Source: Streptomyces collinus (GTDB taxonomy: Bacteria; Actinomycetota; Actinomycetes; Streptomycetales; Streptomycetaceae). From it: DNA of 64,000 nucleotides. The notes below the pieces were generated by a model. The model was not told the origin of the DNA and ran no database searches. It saw only the letters and a program-made list of their open reading frames with translations. The position numbers and the translations under genes were made by a program. Shown here piece by piece: positions 8,695-17,469 of the stretch. The stretch's first letter is position 1. Each line of letters starts with the position of its first letter. The stretch is from the NCBI RefSeq assembly GCF_031348265.1, contig NZ_CP133771.1:62001-126000 (forward strand), written 5' to 3'.

Positions 8695-10380
8695 TCAGTC
8701 GCCACCACAGGGCAGAGGTTGAGTGAAGTCCTCGTCCCCGGCTATGAAGCGGTCTACAGTGTCGTTGTCGTCCATGGCGAAGGTAATGACCATGCCTTGG
8801 AATTGTGCCCCGCTCGGGGTGAAGACGAGGTCGCCGGTGTTCGGCTCCTCGATTTCGCCGGCGTATGTCTCCAGTACCTCGTCTCGTGTGCTGCCCCGGT
8901 GGATCCCCGATGCGGTAGAGATTGACGAGGGGGCGAGGACATAGGTTGCGACGAGCCGTTCATCGTTGTTGAACCGCAACAGCAGTCCCTCCGGCCCTCC
9001 TTCGACGGATAGATCCTTGCAGTGCGGGCCGCCCGGTCCATCGGGGATACGGGCACCGATCGCCCGCTCGGCTTCGGCGCGGGTCATACCGGTCTGCAGG
9101 GGGCCGATTCCGTTGACGGTAACGCGTTGGGTGCTCAGGTCGACCTTGTCGGGCGTCTGGGCGTCGACCTCGGATTGCTTCACGAACTGCCTGCCATCCC
9201 AGCGCCAGGTGACGTGTCGCAGTATCGATGGGCCGTCGGCATGGCTGTCTCCAGACCCGTAGAACTCGACGTCTGCAAGGAGGCGACCGCGGCTGAACCT
9301 CACGGTGTCCGGCTGGTACTGCGGGGGCAGCTCGTCGACCTGGAACGTCGGTGTGCGGCCGACTTCCCGGCCGTCAGCCGTGCGGTACACGCGCAGCTCC
9401 TGCAGCGCGAAGTTGCTCGGCTGAGGGCTGCAGAAGAACAGCACGGCGGTCACATCCCCCACGCGCGGCACAGTTCCCCGGGTAATGCGCTGAATCTGTA
9501 CCTCCCAGCGGTCATAGCCCTCGAGACCGCTTCCTCGCGCGGTCCCACGGCCGTTGCGGACCGTGACCGGCACCGCCTTGTTGACGATGTCGTCGCATGT
9601 CAGACGGTAGGTGCGGTTGTTCCAATCGACGTCGACTCTGGAGGCGAGGAATTGCCCGCCCTGCGTGGTGGATTGGCTGGGATAGCAGTGAGAGGAGCCG
9701 GGGCACTTCACGTTCAGCGTATCGGCGATCCGGCGTGTGAGGTCCAGTGTCCCTGCTCGGTAGCCGGTTTCGCAGATCGGATCACGGTGGTTGCACAGGC
9801 TTTGCACACGGTCGGCAGATGGAGGGTAGCTGGTACGCAGGCCGCGGCCGAGGATGACGGCCAGGCCCTGTCCCTTCCCGGGCTCGTTCCACTGCGGATC
9901 ACCATAAAGCTGGGCAGCGAGGATCAGGGGCCGACGGCGAGAGTCGGTGAGGAGGAACTTGTCGATGACCCATGCGCCCAAGGAGTACCCGGCGAGCACG
10001 AACTTCGTTGTGGGGCACTTCCTGACTGCCTGGTCCATGGCGCGCTGGACAGCCTGGACGCCTGCGTTCACATCCGGCTCCACCCCAGTCCGGCTCTTGC
10101 GCGTCTTGTCCAGGAATTCCTGCGTCGTCACCTCAGGGAAGCTGATGGAGTCCCGCTTCGGTCGGGCCCCCTTCGCGGCGACCGCGGACTCGAACGTCTT
10201 CCAGGTCGCGTTGATGGGGGGAGAGTGCAGATCGCTTTGTTCGTTCAAGCCGTGCAGGCCGAGGAAGCGGACCGGGCACGCGGTGGCTGCGACGGCCGGT
10301 GTCGACGGCAGGCTCACTGAAGCTGTGGACGGCACCACCAGTGCCGCGGCGAGGGCGATTCTTAGGCAGGCGCGTTTCAT
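8695..10380 (-). CDS. Secreted cutinase-family alpha/beta hydrolase with C-terminal extension
   Basis: A 561-residue protein starting at ATG 10380; a longer frame upstream lacks coding character. Residues 1-33 form a signal peptide ending in an Ala-rich site. The mature part begins with CPVRFLGLHGLNEQ and contains the nucleophile elbow GYSLGAW with Ser133, typical of cutinase/PE-PPE-type esterases (usually GYSQGA). Paired Cys residues fit the usual disulfides. About residues 330-561 form an extension not found in plain cutinases; its last part (GPLQTGMTRAEAERAIGA) looks like an independent extracytoplasmic domain. It probably cleaves ester polymers or lipids outside the cell. It is followed upstream on the same strand by a membrane Ser/Thr kinase gene. 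Confidence 0.75.
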   Translation of the reverse strand: MKRACLRIALAAALVVPSTASVSLPSTPAVAATACPVRFLGLHGLNEQSDLHSPPINATWKTFESAVAAKGARPKRDSISFPEVTTQEFLDKTRKSRTGVEPDVNAGVQAVQRAMDQAVRKCPTTKFVLAGYSLGAWVIDKFLLTDSRRRPLILAAQLYGDPQWNEPGKGQGLAVILGRGLRTSYPPSADRVQSLCNHRDPICETGYRAGTLDLTRRIADTLNVKCPGSSHCYPSQSTTQGGQFLASRVDVDWNNRTYRLTCDDIVNKAVPVTVRNGRGTARGSGLEGYDRWEVQIQRITRGTVPRVGDVTAVLFFCSPQPSNFALQELRVYRTADGREVGRTPTFQVDELPPQYQPDTVRFSRGRLLADVEFYGSGDSHADGPSILRHVTWRWDGRQFVKQSEVDAQTPDKVDLSTQRVTVNGIGPLQTGMTRAEAERAIGARIPDGPGGPHCKDLSVEGGPEGLLLRFNNDERLVATYVLAPSSISTASGIHRGSTRDEVLETYAGEIEEPNTGDLVFTPSGAQFQGMVITFAMDDNDTVDRFIAGDEDFTQPLPCGGD

Positions 10381-10621
10381 GTCCGGCGGCTCCGTGCGTA
10401 CGGTCGGCCCATCCCGAGCTGGGCCCTCGGACTCTTCCAGGACACCATGGCGCTCGGCGCCGTGCATCTCACGAGCCTGTATTACGGAGTCTGGTACACG
10501 GCGCCGGCGGTGCTGCTGATGCGCCACCCCTACCTGAGCGAGGCGTCCGCCAGAGCGCCCCACCCGCCATTCCAGGAGACTCCCGTTGCACGAGGGCTGC
10601 GGCTGCCCGGCTACTGTCGGT

Positions 10622-12304
10622 TCAGATCCGGTCCGACGTCCTGGTAGGGAGTCCGTATCGCTCAGCAATCGGATTCCATCGTTGGATGAAGGCGTTCTTA
10701 GCGGAGGTCGCCTGAGAGCTGGAGGCGCTGGCGGTCTTGTAGTTGTCGTCATGCGGTGCGCTTCCAGGCGTGCATCCGCCGCTGGCCATCGCATCGGCCC
10801 AAGCGGCGTATGCGGCATCGGCATCCTGGCTGTGCTGCCAGGCTGTACGCAGATGCGTTGTCGCGTCGGCGCTGCCGGAGACTCGGGACAGGTCGAGTGC
10901 ATCAAGTTCGCTGATAAGTGTGGAGCGCTCTTGCTCGGCATTCTTCAGGGCCGTGCTCGCTGCTGAGACCGATGCTGGTGAACTGCACGCCTCCACAGCC
11001 TTGACGGCGCTGACAACGCTGCTCCGAGATCCCGCACTGCGGTCGAGCAACTGATCCAGGGACGAGGCCTGGTCTGCTGGTGAGGGAGCGGTCACGGAGG
11101 GGCTTGCGGATGTGGTGGTCTGCGGAGAGGTAGCAGGCTTGTTGCCGCTCTTGGACGTGAGTGTCCAGACCAGCCCGGCGATTACCACTATCGCGAGTGC
11201 AGCGGCGAGTATGACCAGCAGCCTGGTGCGCCGACCGCCGCCGGCGCGTCGCATTTCCTCCGGGTGTGAGTTTCTGGTGGAGGGTGCGGTGGCCGTTGGA
11301 GGGGTGCCACGTGCGGTTTCTCGCCGGCGGTCCGGAGCCTCTGCGTCGTATGGCGGTCGGGCCGTTGGAGGCGTCAGCTGTGAGGTCTGGCCGGCGGGTG
11401 CTTCAGCAATGGCTTCCGTTTCTTGGGAAGGCACTACCTGGGTGGCGGGGTGTGTTTCGTCGGTGGCTGTCGCTCCGGCAGCCACCTCCTCGAGCATGTG
11501 CTGCGTCTGCGGCGCGCTGGGCCGCGCGTCCGGGTCTTTGCGCAGCAACATCGCGATGACCGGGGCAAGACGCCCGGCGTGGCGTGGTTCGGGTAGCGGG
11601 TCGGTGATCACGGCTTGCAGCGTCCCCAGCGTTGATGTTCGCCGGAAGGGTGACTGGCCCTCGACTGCGGCGTACAGAGTTGCGCCCAAGGACCACAGAT
11701 CTGAGGGCGGACCTGGCCGGTGTCCCGTAGCGCGCTCAGGGGCGAGGTAGTCAGGCGAGCCCACGATGTCGCCGGTGCGGGTGAGCCCAGGGGAACCTTC
11801 GAAGAGCGCGATGCCGAAGTCGGTGAGCACAACCCTGCCGCTTCGCTCCAGCAGCACGTTGGCCGGTTTGACGTCACGATGGAGAACGCCGAGCTGATGG
11901 GACTTGTCCAGGGCGGCCACCACCACCGCCCCGATGCGGGCGGCGTCCCGAGGCAACAGGGTTCCCTCAGTGTCGATGATGTCCGCAAGAGACTGGCCGT
12001 CGATCAGCTCCATGACGATCCAGGGTCTGCCGCTTTCCTCCAGTACGTCGTACACCATGATCACGCCTGGATGTTTGATGCGAGCTGCGGCCCGGGCCTC
12101 CTGCTGCATCCGGACATGCAATACGGACTGTTCCTCCGGTGGCAGACCGCTAACGCTTACTTCCTTCACCGCGACTTCGCGATCGAGCAATTCGTCGTGA
12201 GCTCGCCAAACTGTGCCCATGCCCCCATGACCGAGCTGTTCGACCAATCGATACCGCCCAGCAAGCAGCCGTGCACCGCCCTGATCAGCAGGTGATTGCT
12301 TCAT
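10622..12304 (-). CDS. Transmembrane Ser/Thr protein kinase (PknB-like)
   Basis: A 560-residue protein starting at ATG 12304 with a GAGGA-type site upstream. The kinase domain spans about residues 16-275: glycine loop GHGGMG, ATP-binding Lys47 in VAVKE, catalytic loop HRDVKPAN with Asp144, and DFG at 162-164. A Pro/Thr-rich juxtamembrane linker follows. A single membrane helix (LLVILAAALAIVVIAGLVW) comes at about residue 375-395, then an extracytoplasmic Ser/Thr-rich tail without PASTA repeats. It phosphorylates proteins on Ser/Thr in response to an outside signal; the partner is unknown. The cutinase-family gene lies 240 bases downstream on the same strand and could be linked. Confidence 0.92.
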   Translation of the reverse strand: MKQSPADQGGARLLAGRYRLVEQLGHGGMGTVWRAHDELLDREVAVKEVSVSGLPPEEQSVLHVRMQQEARAAARIKHPGVIMVYDVLEESGRPWIVMELIDGQSLADIIDTEGTLLPRDAARIGAVVVAALDKSHQLGVLHRDVKPANVLLERSGRVVLTDFGIALFEGSPGLTRTGDIVGSPDYLAPERATGHRPGPPSDLWSLGATLYAAVEGQSPFRRTSTLGTLQAVITDPLPEPRHAGRLAPVIAMLLRKDPDARPSAPQTQHMLEEVAAGATATDETHPATQVVPSQETEAIAEAPAGQTSQLTPPTARPPYDAEAPDRRRETARGTPPTATAPSTRNSHPEEMRRAGGGRRTRLLVILAAALAIVVIAGLVWTLTSKSGNKPATSPQTTTSASPSVTAPSPADQASSLDQLLDRSAGSRSSVVSAVKAVEACSSPASVSAASTALKNAEQERSTLISELDALDLSRVSGSADATTHLRTAWQHSQDADAAYAAWADAMASGGCTPGSAPHDDNYKTASASSSQATSAKNAFIQRWNPIAERYGLPTRTSDRI

Positions 12305-13185
12305 GGCTGTCCTCGTCCGCGCCCCCGGCCCATGCCACTCGACGTAGAACAGGTGCAATCACTGGTAGCCAGAGGCGCCACGTCTGGGCTGACTCAGCCG
12401 CTGTGCTGGCCCGCTAGGACACAGGTCGCAAGGATGTTGAATTCAGCACATATAGAGACGTAAACCCTCTCCCAGCTCGGGAGTGAACTCAGTTCCATTG
12501 TCTCGCTTCGGTCCCTCACCGGCCAACCAAGACCGTGTCCTATGGGGAGAGCCGAGCTGGTCGAGCCACGCACAGGCTGCGCTGGCTGCACGGCGTGGTC
12601 GCCGACGAACAGGGAGGCCACCCCGAGCTGAGGCACGGCGGCGAGCCCGTTCAAGGCCCCACGCACCACCACGTCTCTCATCCGGAGCAGGGGTCGGGTG
12701 ATCGCGTTGCCGGAAAAGGGAACGCACCGGCGCACGGCCGAAGCGGGCAGGCCGGCGAGCTCGCGCATTGGCAGCCGCAAGGGCCCCCGGCGGACGCGGC
12801 GAGCTGCCCCGCCTCTTTTCATGATCGGCTGCTTACACCTCGATGTCTGTGGAGCCGGTCGTCCTCGAGGCCGCTGTGGCCCTGGAGCTGGAGCGCCCCG
12901 GGCGGTTCGATCGCGGACGCATGTGCCGAGCCTCCCACGGCACATGCTGCAATGGCACGCGGTTGCTTTGAGAGGGGTGGGGAAGCTCACGTCGACGCTT
13001 CCCGAGGGAGACCGGTGGGTTGGTCCCGGTCGCCCTGGTCATTCGCGTACTCGAGGCCTGGGGTTGGCGGCAGCGCGCTTGGCGGCTGTTGAGGTTCGAG
13101 CGGCTACAGCTGCCGTCGGATGTAGGACCTCAACTGCTGGCGCGCCTGGGCTCGTTGTGTTCGGGCGCCAGGCCGCCGCTCGTTG
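12305..13185. other. Gene-poor stretch of about 880 bases
   Basis: Several medium-length frames overlap on both strands (for example 12394-12990 minus and 12535-13092 plus). They contradict each other and carry no domain, ribosome site or recognisable motif. A decayed gene on the minus strand around 12500-12800 is possible, because its translation is locally hydrophobic and protein-like, but I cannot name it. Confidence 0.4.
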
Positions 13186-13389
13186 TCACCGGATGAGGTG
13201 ACGTAGTGCGGGGATACTGGCTCCTGCGCTAAGGAGACCCGCCAGAATCGCCCCGGGCGCCGGTGTGCCGGTGAGGTGGGTCAGGCCGCCCACAGTCGAT
13301 CCGATGAGGAAGGCCGCAACGAGTACGACGGCTGCGTGCAAGGTCAAAAACGGTTCGGAGTCCTGGGGCGGGGTGGGGGCGGAGGTCAC
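13186..13389 (-). CDS. Small two-helix membrane protein
   Basis: A 67-residue protein from GTG 13389 with a good site, AGGAG followed by eight bases. After a short polar N-terminus there are two hydrophobic segments (FLTLHAAVVLVAAFLIGST and GAILAGLLSAGASI). Small proteins of this pattern are common beside regulatory genes in Streptomyces, but the function is unknown. It is divergent from the sigma-like gene that begins at 13599. Confidence 0.65.
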   Translation of the reverse strand: MTSAPTPPQDSEPFLTLHAAVVLVAAFLIGSTVGGLTHLTGTPAPGAILAGLLSAGASIPALRHLIR

Positions 13390-13598
13390 TGGATTTCTCC
13401 TGCTGGTTGGAGCGTCAGACGACCGCTCCTACATCGCGCTCCTGCCGTCAGCCCACGGCGTCTTCTCCTCTCACGGTTCCCGCGAAAAATCTTCGGAAGA
13501 ACCCGTGGGGTGCTGCCAGGTCTGCCACCTACAAGGGGGCAACGAAGGCGACCCCCTGCCGCGTGGGGGCGGGCCGCAGACAGCAAAGGGGACAGGGA

Positions 13599-14444
13599 AT
13601 GCAGGGCGATGTCGCGGATGGGCAGTCCGCCGCCGCGTCCGCCCGGGACCTACAACCTCCAGAGCAGCGCGAGAAACGCGATTTCAGCGCGCCGGTGTCT
13701 CAGGGTGATCTGCTCCGCATGGATGCACGGTTTGGACGGGCGAGCCGGCGACTGCAGCGCAGCGTTGACCGGAGGCTGAGGGACCGGCAGCTGGTGCTGG
13801 TGCTGGCCCGTCAGGGCTTTCAGGGACGGCAGTACGAGCACTTCGTGGAGGAGCTGGTCCGCTATGGCGTTTCGGTGCTGCGTGGCTGGTTGCACTCCGG
13901 ATACATCTTCCGGTTAGCGGCCGAGCGTGGCTACGGGCTCAGACCGCACGAACTCGATCTTGAAGCGCTGGCGTCGGACAGTGATCTCCGCGAGGAGCTG
14001 GCGACGATGACGGTGGCTCAGGCGCTGCCGTCCTTCCGGCAAAGGGCCTTGATCGATGGTGGCTGGAGTTATGAGGGCGGAGCCAGCATCACGACCTACT
14101 TCATGGGCGCCTGCCTGACCTACTTTCCCAACGAGTTCCGCCGGTACCGCAGCAGCCAGGAGCGTCAGCGCCTGGCCATGCAGCGGCAGAAGGCTGTGTA
14201 TGAGAATCCGGTCCATCCGCTGAGTGCCGCCGATGAGGTGGGTGCCAAGCTGCAGGTCCTGGAGGAGCTGGAGTGCATCGGGGAGTCACGGACGCAGGCG
14301 GCGGTGGCTCTGTTACTGGACGGCTACACGCAGCAGGAGATCTGTCAGATTCTGGGTGAGCCGTCGGTCCGGGCCGTTGAAGGCCTGCTGTACCGGTGGA
14401 GACAGAAGGCGCAGTCGCGTCGAGGTGGTGATCGCTGTGGGTGA
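13599..14444 (+). CDS. Sigma-70-like regulatory protein
   Basis: A 281-residue protein beginning at ATG 13599 with GGGGACAGGGA just upstream; the frame extends further upstream but without coding character. The central part (QYEHFVEELVRYGVSVLRGW and ITTYFMGACLTYFPNEFRR) resembles sigma region 2. The C-terminus (GYTQQEICQILGEPSVRAV) resembles a region 4 HTH. This layout fits a divergent ECF-like sigma factor or DNA-binding activator. Its stop overlaps the presumed start of the HTH-DUF5753 gene, indicating translational coupling. The promoter target is unknown. Confidence 0.65.
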   Translation: MQGDVADGQSAAASARDLQPPEQREKRDFSAPVSQGDLLRMDARFGRASRRLQRSVDRRLRDRQLVLVLARQGFQGRQYEHFVEELVRYGVSVLRGWLHSGYIFRLAAERGYGLRPHELDLEALASDSDLREELATMTVAQALPSFRQRALIDGGWSYEGGASITTYFMGACLTYFPNEFRRYRSSQERQRLAMQRQKAVYENPVHPLSAADEVGAKLQVLEELECIGESRTQAAVALLLDGYTQQEICQILGEPSVRAVEGLLYRWRQKAQSRRGGDRCG

Positions 14445-15570
14445 GCATGTCCACAACTTCGATGTTCTGCTGGAGAGTTCCTCACTGGGCGCTCCGGGCG
14501 CGCAGCAGCTGCGTGCCCGCACGTCCCGAAGCCAGGCCCGTGCGATCCGCAGGATCGGTGAGGCGCGGGACAGGGCGGGCGACTCGGGTGCAGGGCGCGC
14601 CAACCTGATGAATGCAGCGCGGCTGTCCGGGCTGGTATCCGCCGGTGGGCCTGGGGGTTCGGTTTCGGCCCGTGGTGGTGGGGAGGGTGACGGGGAACTC
14701 TCCGAGATGGTGGCTGCTGGGCCCAATCCGGTCGTGCGGCGCCTGCAGCTCGGCACGCAGCTACGGCAACTGCGGCTGGAGCGTGGATTGTTTGTCCAGG
14801 CGGCTGCTGCGGCTGTCGGCGTCTCGGAGACAAAGATCAGCCGGATGGAGCTGGGCCGGGTCGGCTTCAAGAGAGCGGACGTCGCCGCCCTGCTGACGCT
14901 GTACGGCGTGGAAGATGCTCAGGCGCGTGCCAGGTTCTTGTCGTTGGCCAGGGAAGCCAATGCGCCGGGCTGGTGGCAGCAGTACTACGACGTTCTGCCC
15001 AGTTGGTTCTCCACCTTTTTGGGGCTGGAGGCTTCCGCGTCGACGATCCGGTCCTACGACGTGCAGTGTGTGCCTGCCCTGCTGCAGACGGAGGACTACG
15101 CGCGTGTGGTGTGCGGCAGCGTGGGTGCGCCCCGGGTGAGCCAGATCGATGTTGAGCGGCGGGTGGCGCTGCGGATGAAGCGCCAGGAGTTGTTTCAGGC
15201 GCAGCATGGTCGCGTGCTGCATGCCGTGGTGGACGAGGGGGCGCTGCGGCGCCCCTTCGGCGACAGTGCCGTGATGCGGCGGCAGCTGGAGTATCTGATC
15301 GAGTCTTCCGAGCGGCCCGATGTGCGCCTGCAGGTGATGCCGTTCAGTTCGAGCGGCCACCCGGTCGCGGCGGGGCCTTTCACCCTGTTCAGTTTCTGCG
15401 ACACCGATGTGCCCGATGTCGTCTTCATTGAACAGCTCGACGGTGCCGTCTACCTCGACAAGCCCGACCACACCGGCTCATACGCGGATGTCCTTGACGG
15501 CCTGCAGCGCGACAGCCCGTCGCCGCAGAACAGCCGGGAGCTGTTGCGCGGACTCCTGAGCGCGGCATGA
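14437..15570 (+). CDS. HTH (Xre) DUF5753 transcriptional regulator
   Basis: About 377 residues if the GTG at 14437 is used, which overlaps the stop of the upstream gene; several internal starts (for example ATG 14608) are possible. The first 90 residues are low in structure. The HTH begins at VRRLQLGTQLRQLRLERGLF, continues with the recognition helix in AAAAVGVSETKISRMELGR, and is followed by the DUF5753 ligand-like domain (SYDVQCVPALLQTEDYARVV, RPDVRLQVMPFSSSGHP, YLDKPDHTGSY). This is a large Streptomyces regulator family, often paired with tiny DUF397 partners, but no DUF397 gene follows here. Coupling to the sigma-like gene suggests joint control. Confidence 0.85.
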   Translation: MGEHVHNFDVLLESSSLGAPGAQQLRARTSRSQARAIRRIGEARDRAGDSGAGRANLMNAARLSGLVSAGGPGGSVSARGGGEGDGELSEMVAAGPNPVVRRLQLGTQLRQLRLERGLFVQAAAAAVGVSETKISRMELGRVGFKRADVAALLTLYGVEDAQARARFLSLAREANAPGWWQQYYDVLPSWFSTFLGLEASASTIRSYDVQCVPALLQTEDYARVVCGSVGAPRVSQIDVERRVALRMKRQELFQAQHGRVLHAVVDEGALRRPFGDSAVMRRQLEYLIESSERPDVRLQVMPFSSSGHPVAAGPFTLFSFCDTDVPDVVFIEQLDGAVYLDKPDHTGSYADVLDGLQRDSPSPQNSRELLRGLLSAA

Positions 15571-15688
15571 CGGTGGATTCCGGCGTACCGGCGTCCGGAA
15601 GCCGAGAAGGGTGGTGGTCGGCGGCCGCGGCAGTACGGGGGAAGCAGCCACGGCTGCGGCACCTGCCGGTACCTGCGACCGCGGCCAG

Positions 15689-15758
15689 CACCGGGCACCG
15701 GGCACCGGGCACCGGGCACCGGGCACCGGGCACCGGGCACCGGGCACCGGGCACCGGG
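15689..15758. repeat. Tandem repeat: ten copies of a 7-base unit CACCGGG
   Basis: Ten perfect head-to-tail copies of CACCGGG occupy 70 bases, about 120 bases after the stop of the HTH-DUF5753 gene and upstream of the small membrane-protein gene on the minus strand. The unit length is not a multiple of three and the array lies outside supported genes, so copy-number change would be tolerated. Translations through it give artificial repeating peptides. Confidence 0.9.
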
Positions 15759-15938
15759 GAGATGGTTGTGCTGAATCCTCTGTCGGCGTCGGCCGCGGCA
15801 TTCCCGGCGGCCGATCGCATCGGCAACGTCATCGTTCTCTACCGACGTGGTCTGGTGCGAAATCCGTAAGAGCAAACCGTTGGTCTGCCGCACCGGCGTC
15901 GCCGGATGCGTGGATGTGCGGGCAGGCGGACCTACGGA

Positions 15939-16070
15939 TCATCGTGAGACCAGCCACAGCAGCAGGATGGTCATGACGGTGCTGCCGGTCGCGTATGCGG
16001 CGCCACGGAGCATTGCGAAGCTGGCGGCGTGCACCAGGCGGCGTGGGGTGCGGCGGGTGGGTCGGGTCAT
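15939..16070 (-). CDS. 43-residue membrane peptide
   Basis: A very short gene from ATG 16070, preceded by a near-perfect ribosome site AGGAGGA at 16074-16080. The product has a basic N-terminus (MTRPTRRTPRRLVHAA) and a single C-terminal hydrophobic helix ending LLLWLVSR. The strong ribosome site and clean helix support a real gene. It diverges from the 16196-17362 gene. Function unknown. Confidence 0.6.
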   Translation of the reverse strand: MTRPTRRTPRRLVHAASFAMLRGAAYATGSTVMTILLLWLVSR

Positions 16071-16195
16071 GAATCCTCCTACTGGCCAGGGGTGAGCGCG
16101 GGCACCGATCAGGCGGCGGGTGCGTGCTCCAGTAGGCCATCGACGGATTCGTCGGCGGGGCGGCGAAATCGCGGGGTTGTAAATAGGCTGATGCA

Positions 16196-17362
16196 GTGGC
16201 GTGGAAGGAGCCGAGTGCGGCTGAACGTGAGCTGGCCGAGCTCCTTCGGACGCGGGGGCTGTGCGTGAGCTTCGCCAAAATCAGGCGCTGGCGGGAGTTC
16301 GGGGTTTTGCCGTGGGGCGCCCGGCGTGGTCTGGGCCGAGGGGCCGGGTCGGTGTCGGAGATCACTGCGGATACGGCGGTGGTCGCCGAGGCGCTGGCTG
16401 TGGCCACGGCCAGCAAGACACGTCTTGAGAAGGCCGTGCTCCGCGTTTTCACGGTGCATCCGCGGTCGGCTGAGGCGTTTGTGGCCACGTGGGTCCCGCT
16501 GCCGGAGCGCGGCGTCCGCAAGGCGTTGACGTGGTACATCGCTCAGGATCGCTCCAGTGCGCTGGCAGTCGTCGAACGAGCCGTCGAGGCGGCAGGTGAC
16601 GATCCGGAGCAGCGTGCGGACGCCGCGCTTGCTGCCGCGCATGCGTATTACGCGCGGCGTTATCACCGGGTCCGCAGCGCACGCCGGGCAGGCGGCCGCG
16701 TCCACCCGGCCGATCCGCACAGCCGGGCCGACGCATACGGGCTGGCGACGTTCGCAGCCGCCGCGGTGCTGGGCGAGCACGAGTTCGGCGCGGACATGAT
16801 GGTGGAGGCCCTGAGGGAGTCCTTCGGTTCCCAGGGTCATGAACTCCTGTCCGCGCAGGCGTTCGCCGAGATGCAGGCCATCGCCTCACAGGCCGAGTGT
16901 TCCGGTGAACGGACCGCCCTGCCGCATGGGGCACTCGCGGCCGACAAAGCGCGGCAGCTGGGTGAGACGGACTACGACACCTTGTGCACGGTGCGCCATG
17001 TGCTCGCCGTTCTGGTGGAGGCGGCGCCTGCGCTGCGTCTGGCGTGCCGGGCCGGCCTGCCAGATCCCGCTGTGCGGCACATCGAGCAGGTCCGTGCGAG
17101 CAACCCTCGGGTGCGCCACTACCTGGACTGCGCCGATTCCATCAGCCGTCGCTCTCCGGCTGACGCCTGGCAGGGGCTGATCCCCTTGCTGATCAGCATC
17201 TGCACCGCCTCCGAACAACTTGAGCTTTTCCAGCGGGATGTCACCTCCCTGGATCCGGCCCTCGACGACATCCATTCCGTCGGCAGGCGCGCCCTAGCCC
17301 GTCTTACACCGGATGTGCCGGCGTCGGGCCAAGGTCTTGGCTTCCCTGGAGGTATCAGGTGA
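16196..17362 (+). CDS. Conserved Streptomyces-type protein with putative N-terminal HTH
   Basis: A 388-residue protein from GTG 16196. The N-terminus (LAELLRTRGLCVSFAKIRRWREFGVLP) reads like a winged or MerR-type DNA-binding helix pair. The rest is mostly alpha-helical and rich in Ala, Glu and Arg, with no catalytic motif that I recognise. A TAGGCT hexamer at 16184-16189 lies very close to the start, so translation could be leaderless. Role as a regulator is an inference from the N-terminus and from neighbouring regulators. Confidence 0.6.
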   Translation: MAWKEPSAAERELAELLRTRGLCVSFAKIRRWREFGVLPWGARRGLGRGAGSVSEITADTAVVAEALAVATASKTRLEKAVLRVFTVHPRSAEAFVATWVPLPERGVRKALTWYIAQDRSSALAVVERAVEAAGDDPEQRADAALAAAHAYYARRYHRVRSARRAGGRVHPADPHSRADAYGLATFAAAAVLGEHEFGADMMVEALRESFGSQGHELLSAQAFAEMQAIASQAECSGERTALPHGALAADKARQLGETDYDTLCTVRHVLAVLVEAAPALRLACRAGLPDPAVRHIEQVRASNPRVRHYLDCADSISRRSPADAWQGLIPLLISICTASEQLELFQRDVTSLDPALDDIHSVGRRALARLTPDVPASGQGLGFPGGIR

Positions 17363-17469
17363 GTCCTGGTCGCTGAGACGAGCAAGATCTGTGCTGCGGC
17401 GGCGTGGTTGTGGTGTCGGCCCGCGTGACGCGTGCCCAGTCACCTGGGACCTGCGAGTCCTCGAGTGCA

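Noticed and set aside
15425..15893. Minus-strand frames with a repeating Pro-Gly-Ala-Arg-Cys-Pro-Val peptide
   Set aside because: The repeats arise only from translating the 7-base tandem DNA repeat. There is no start signal or coding bias around it.
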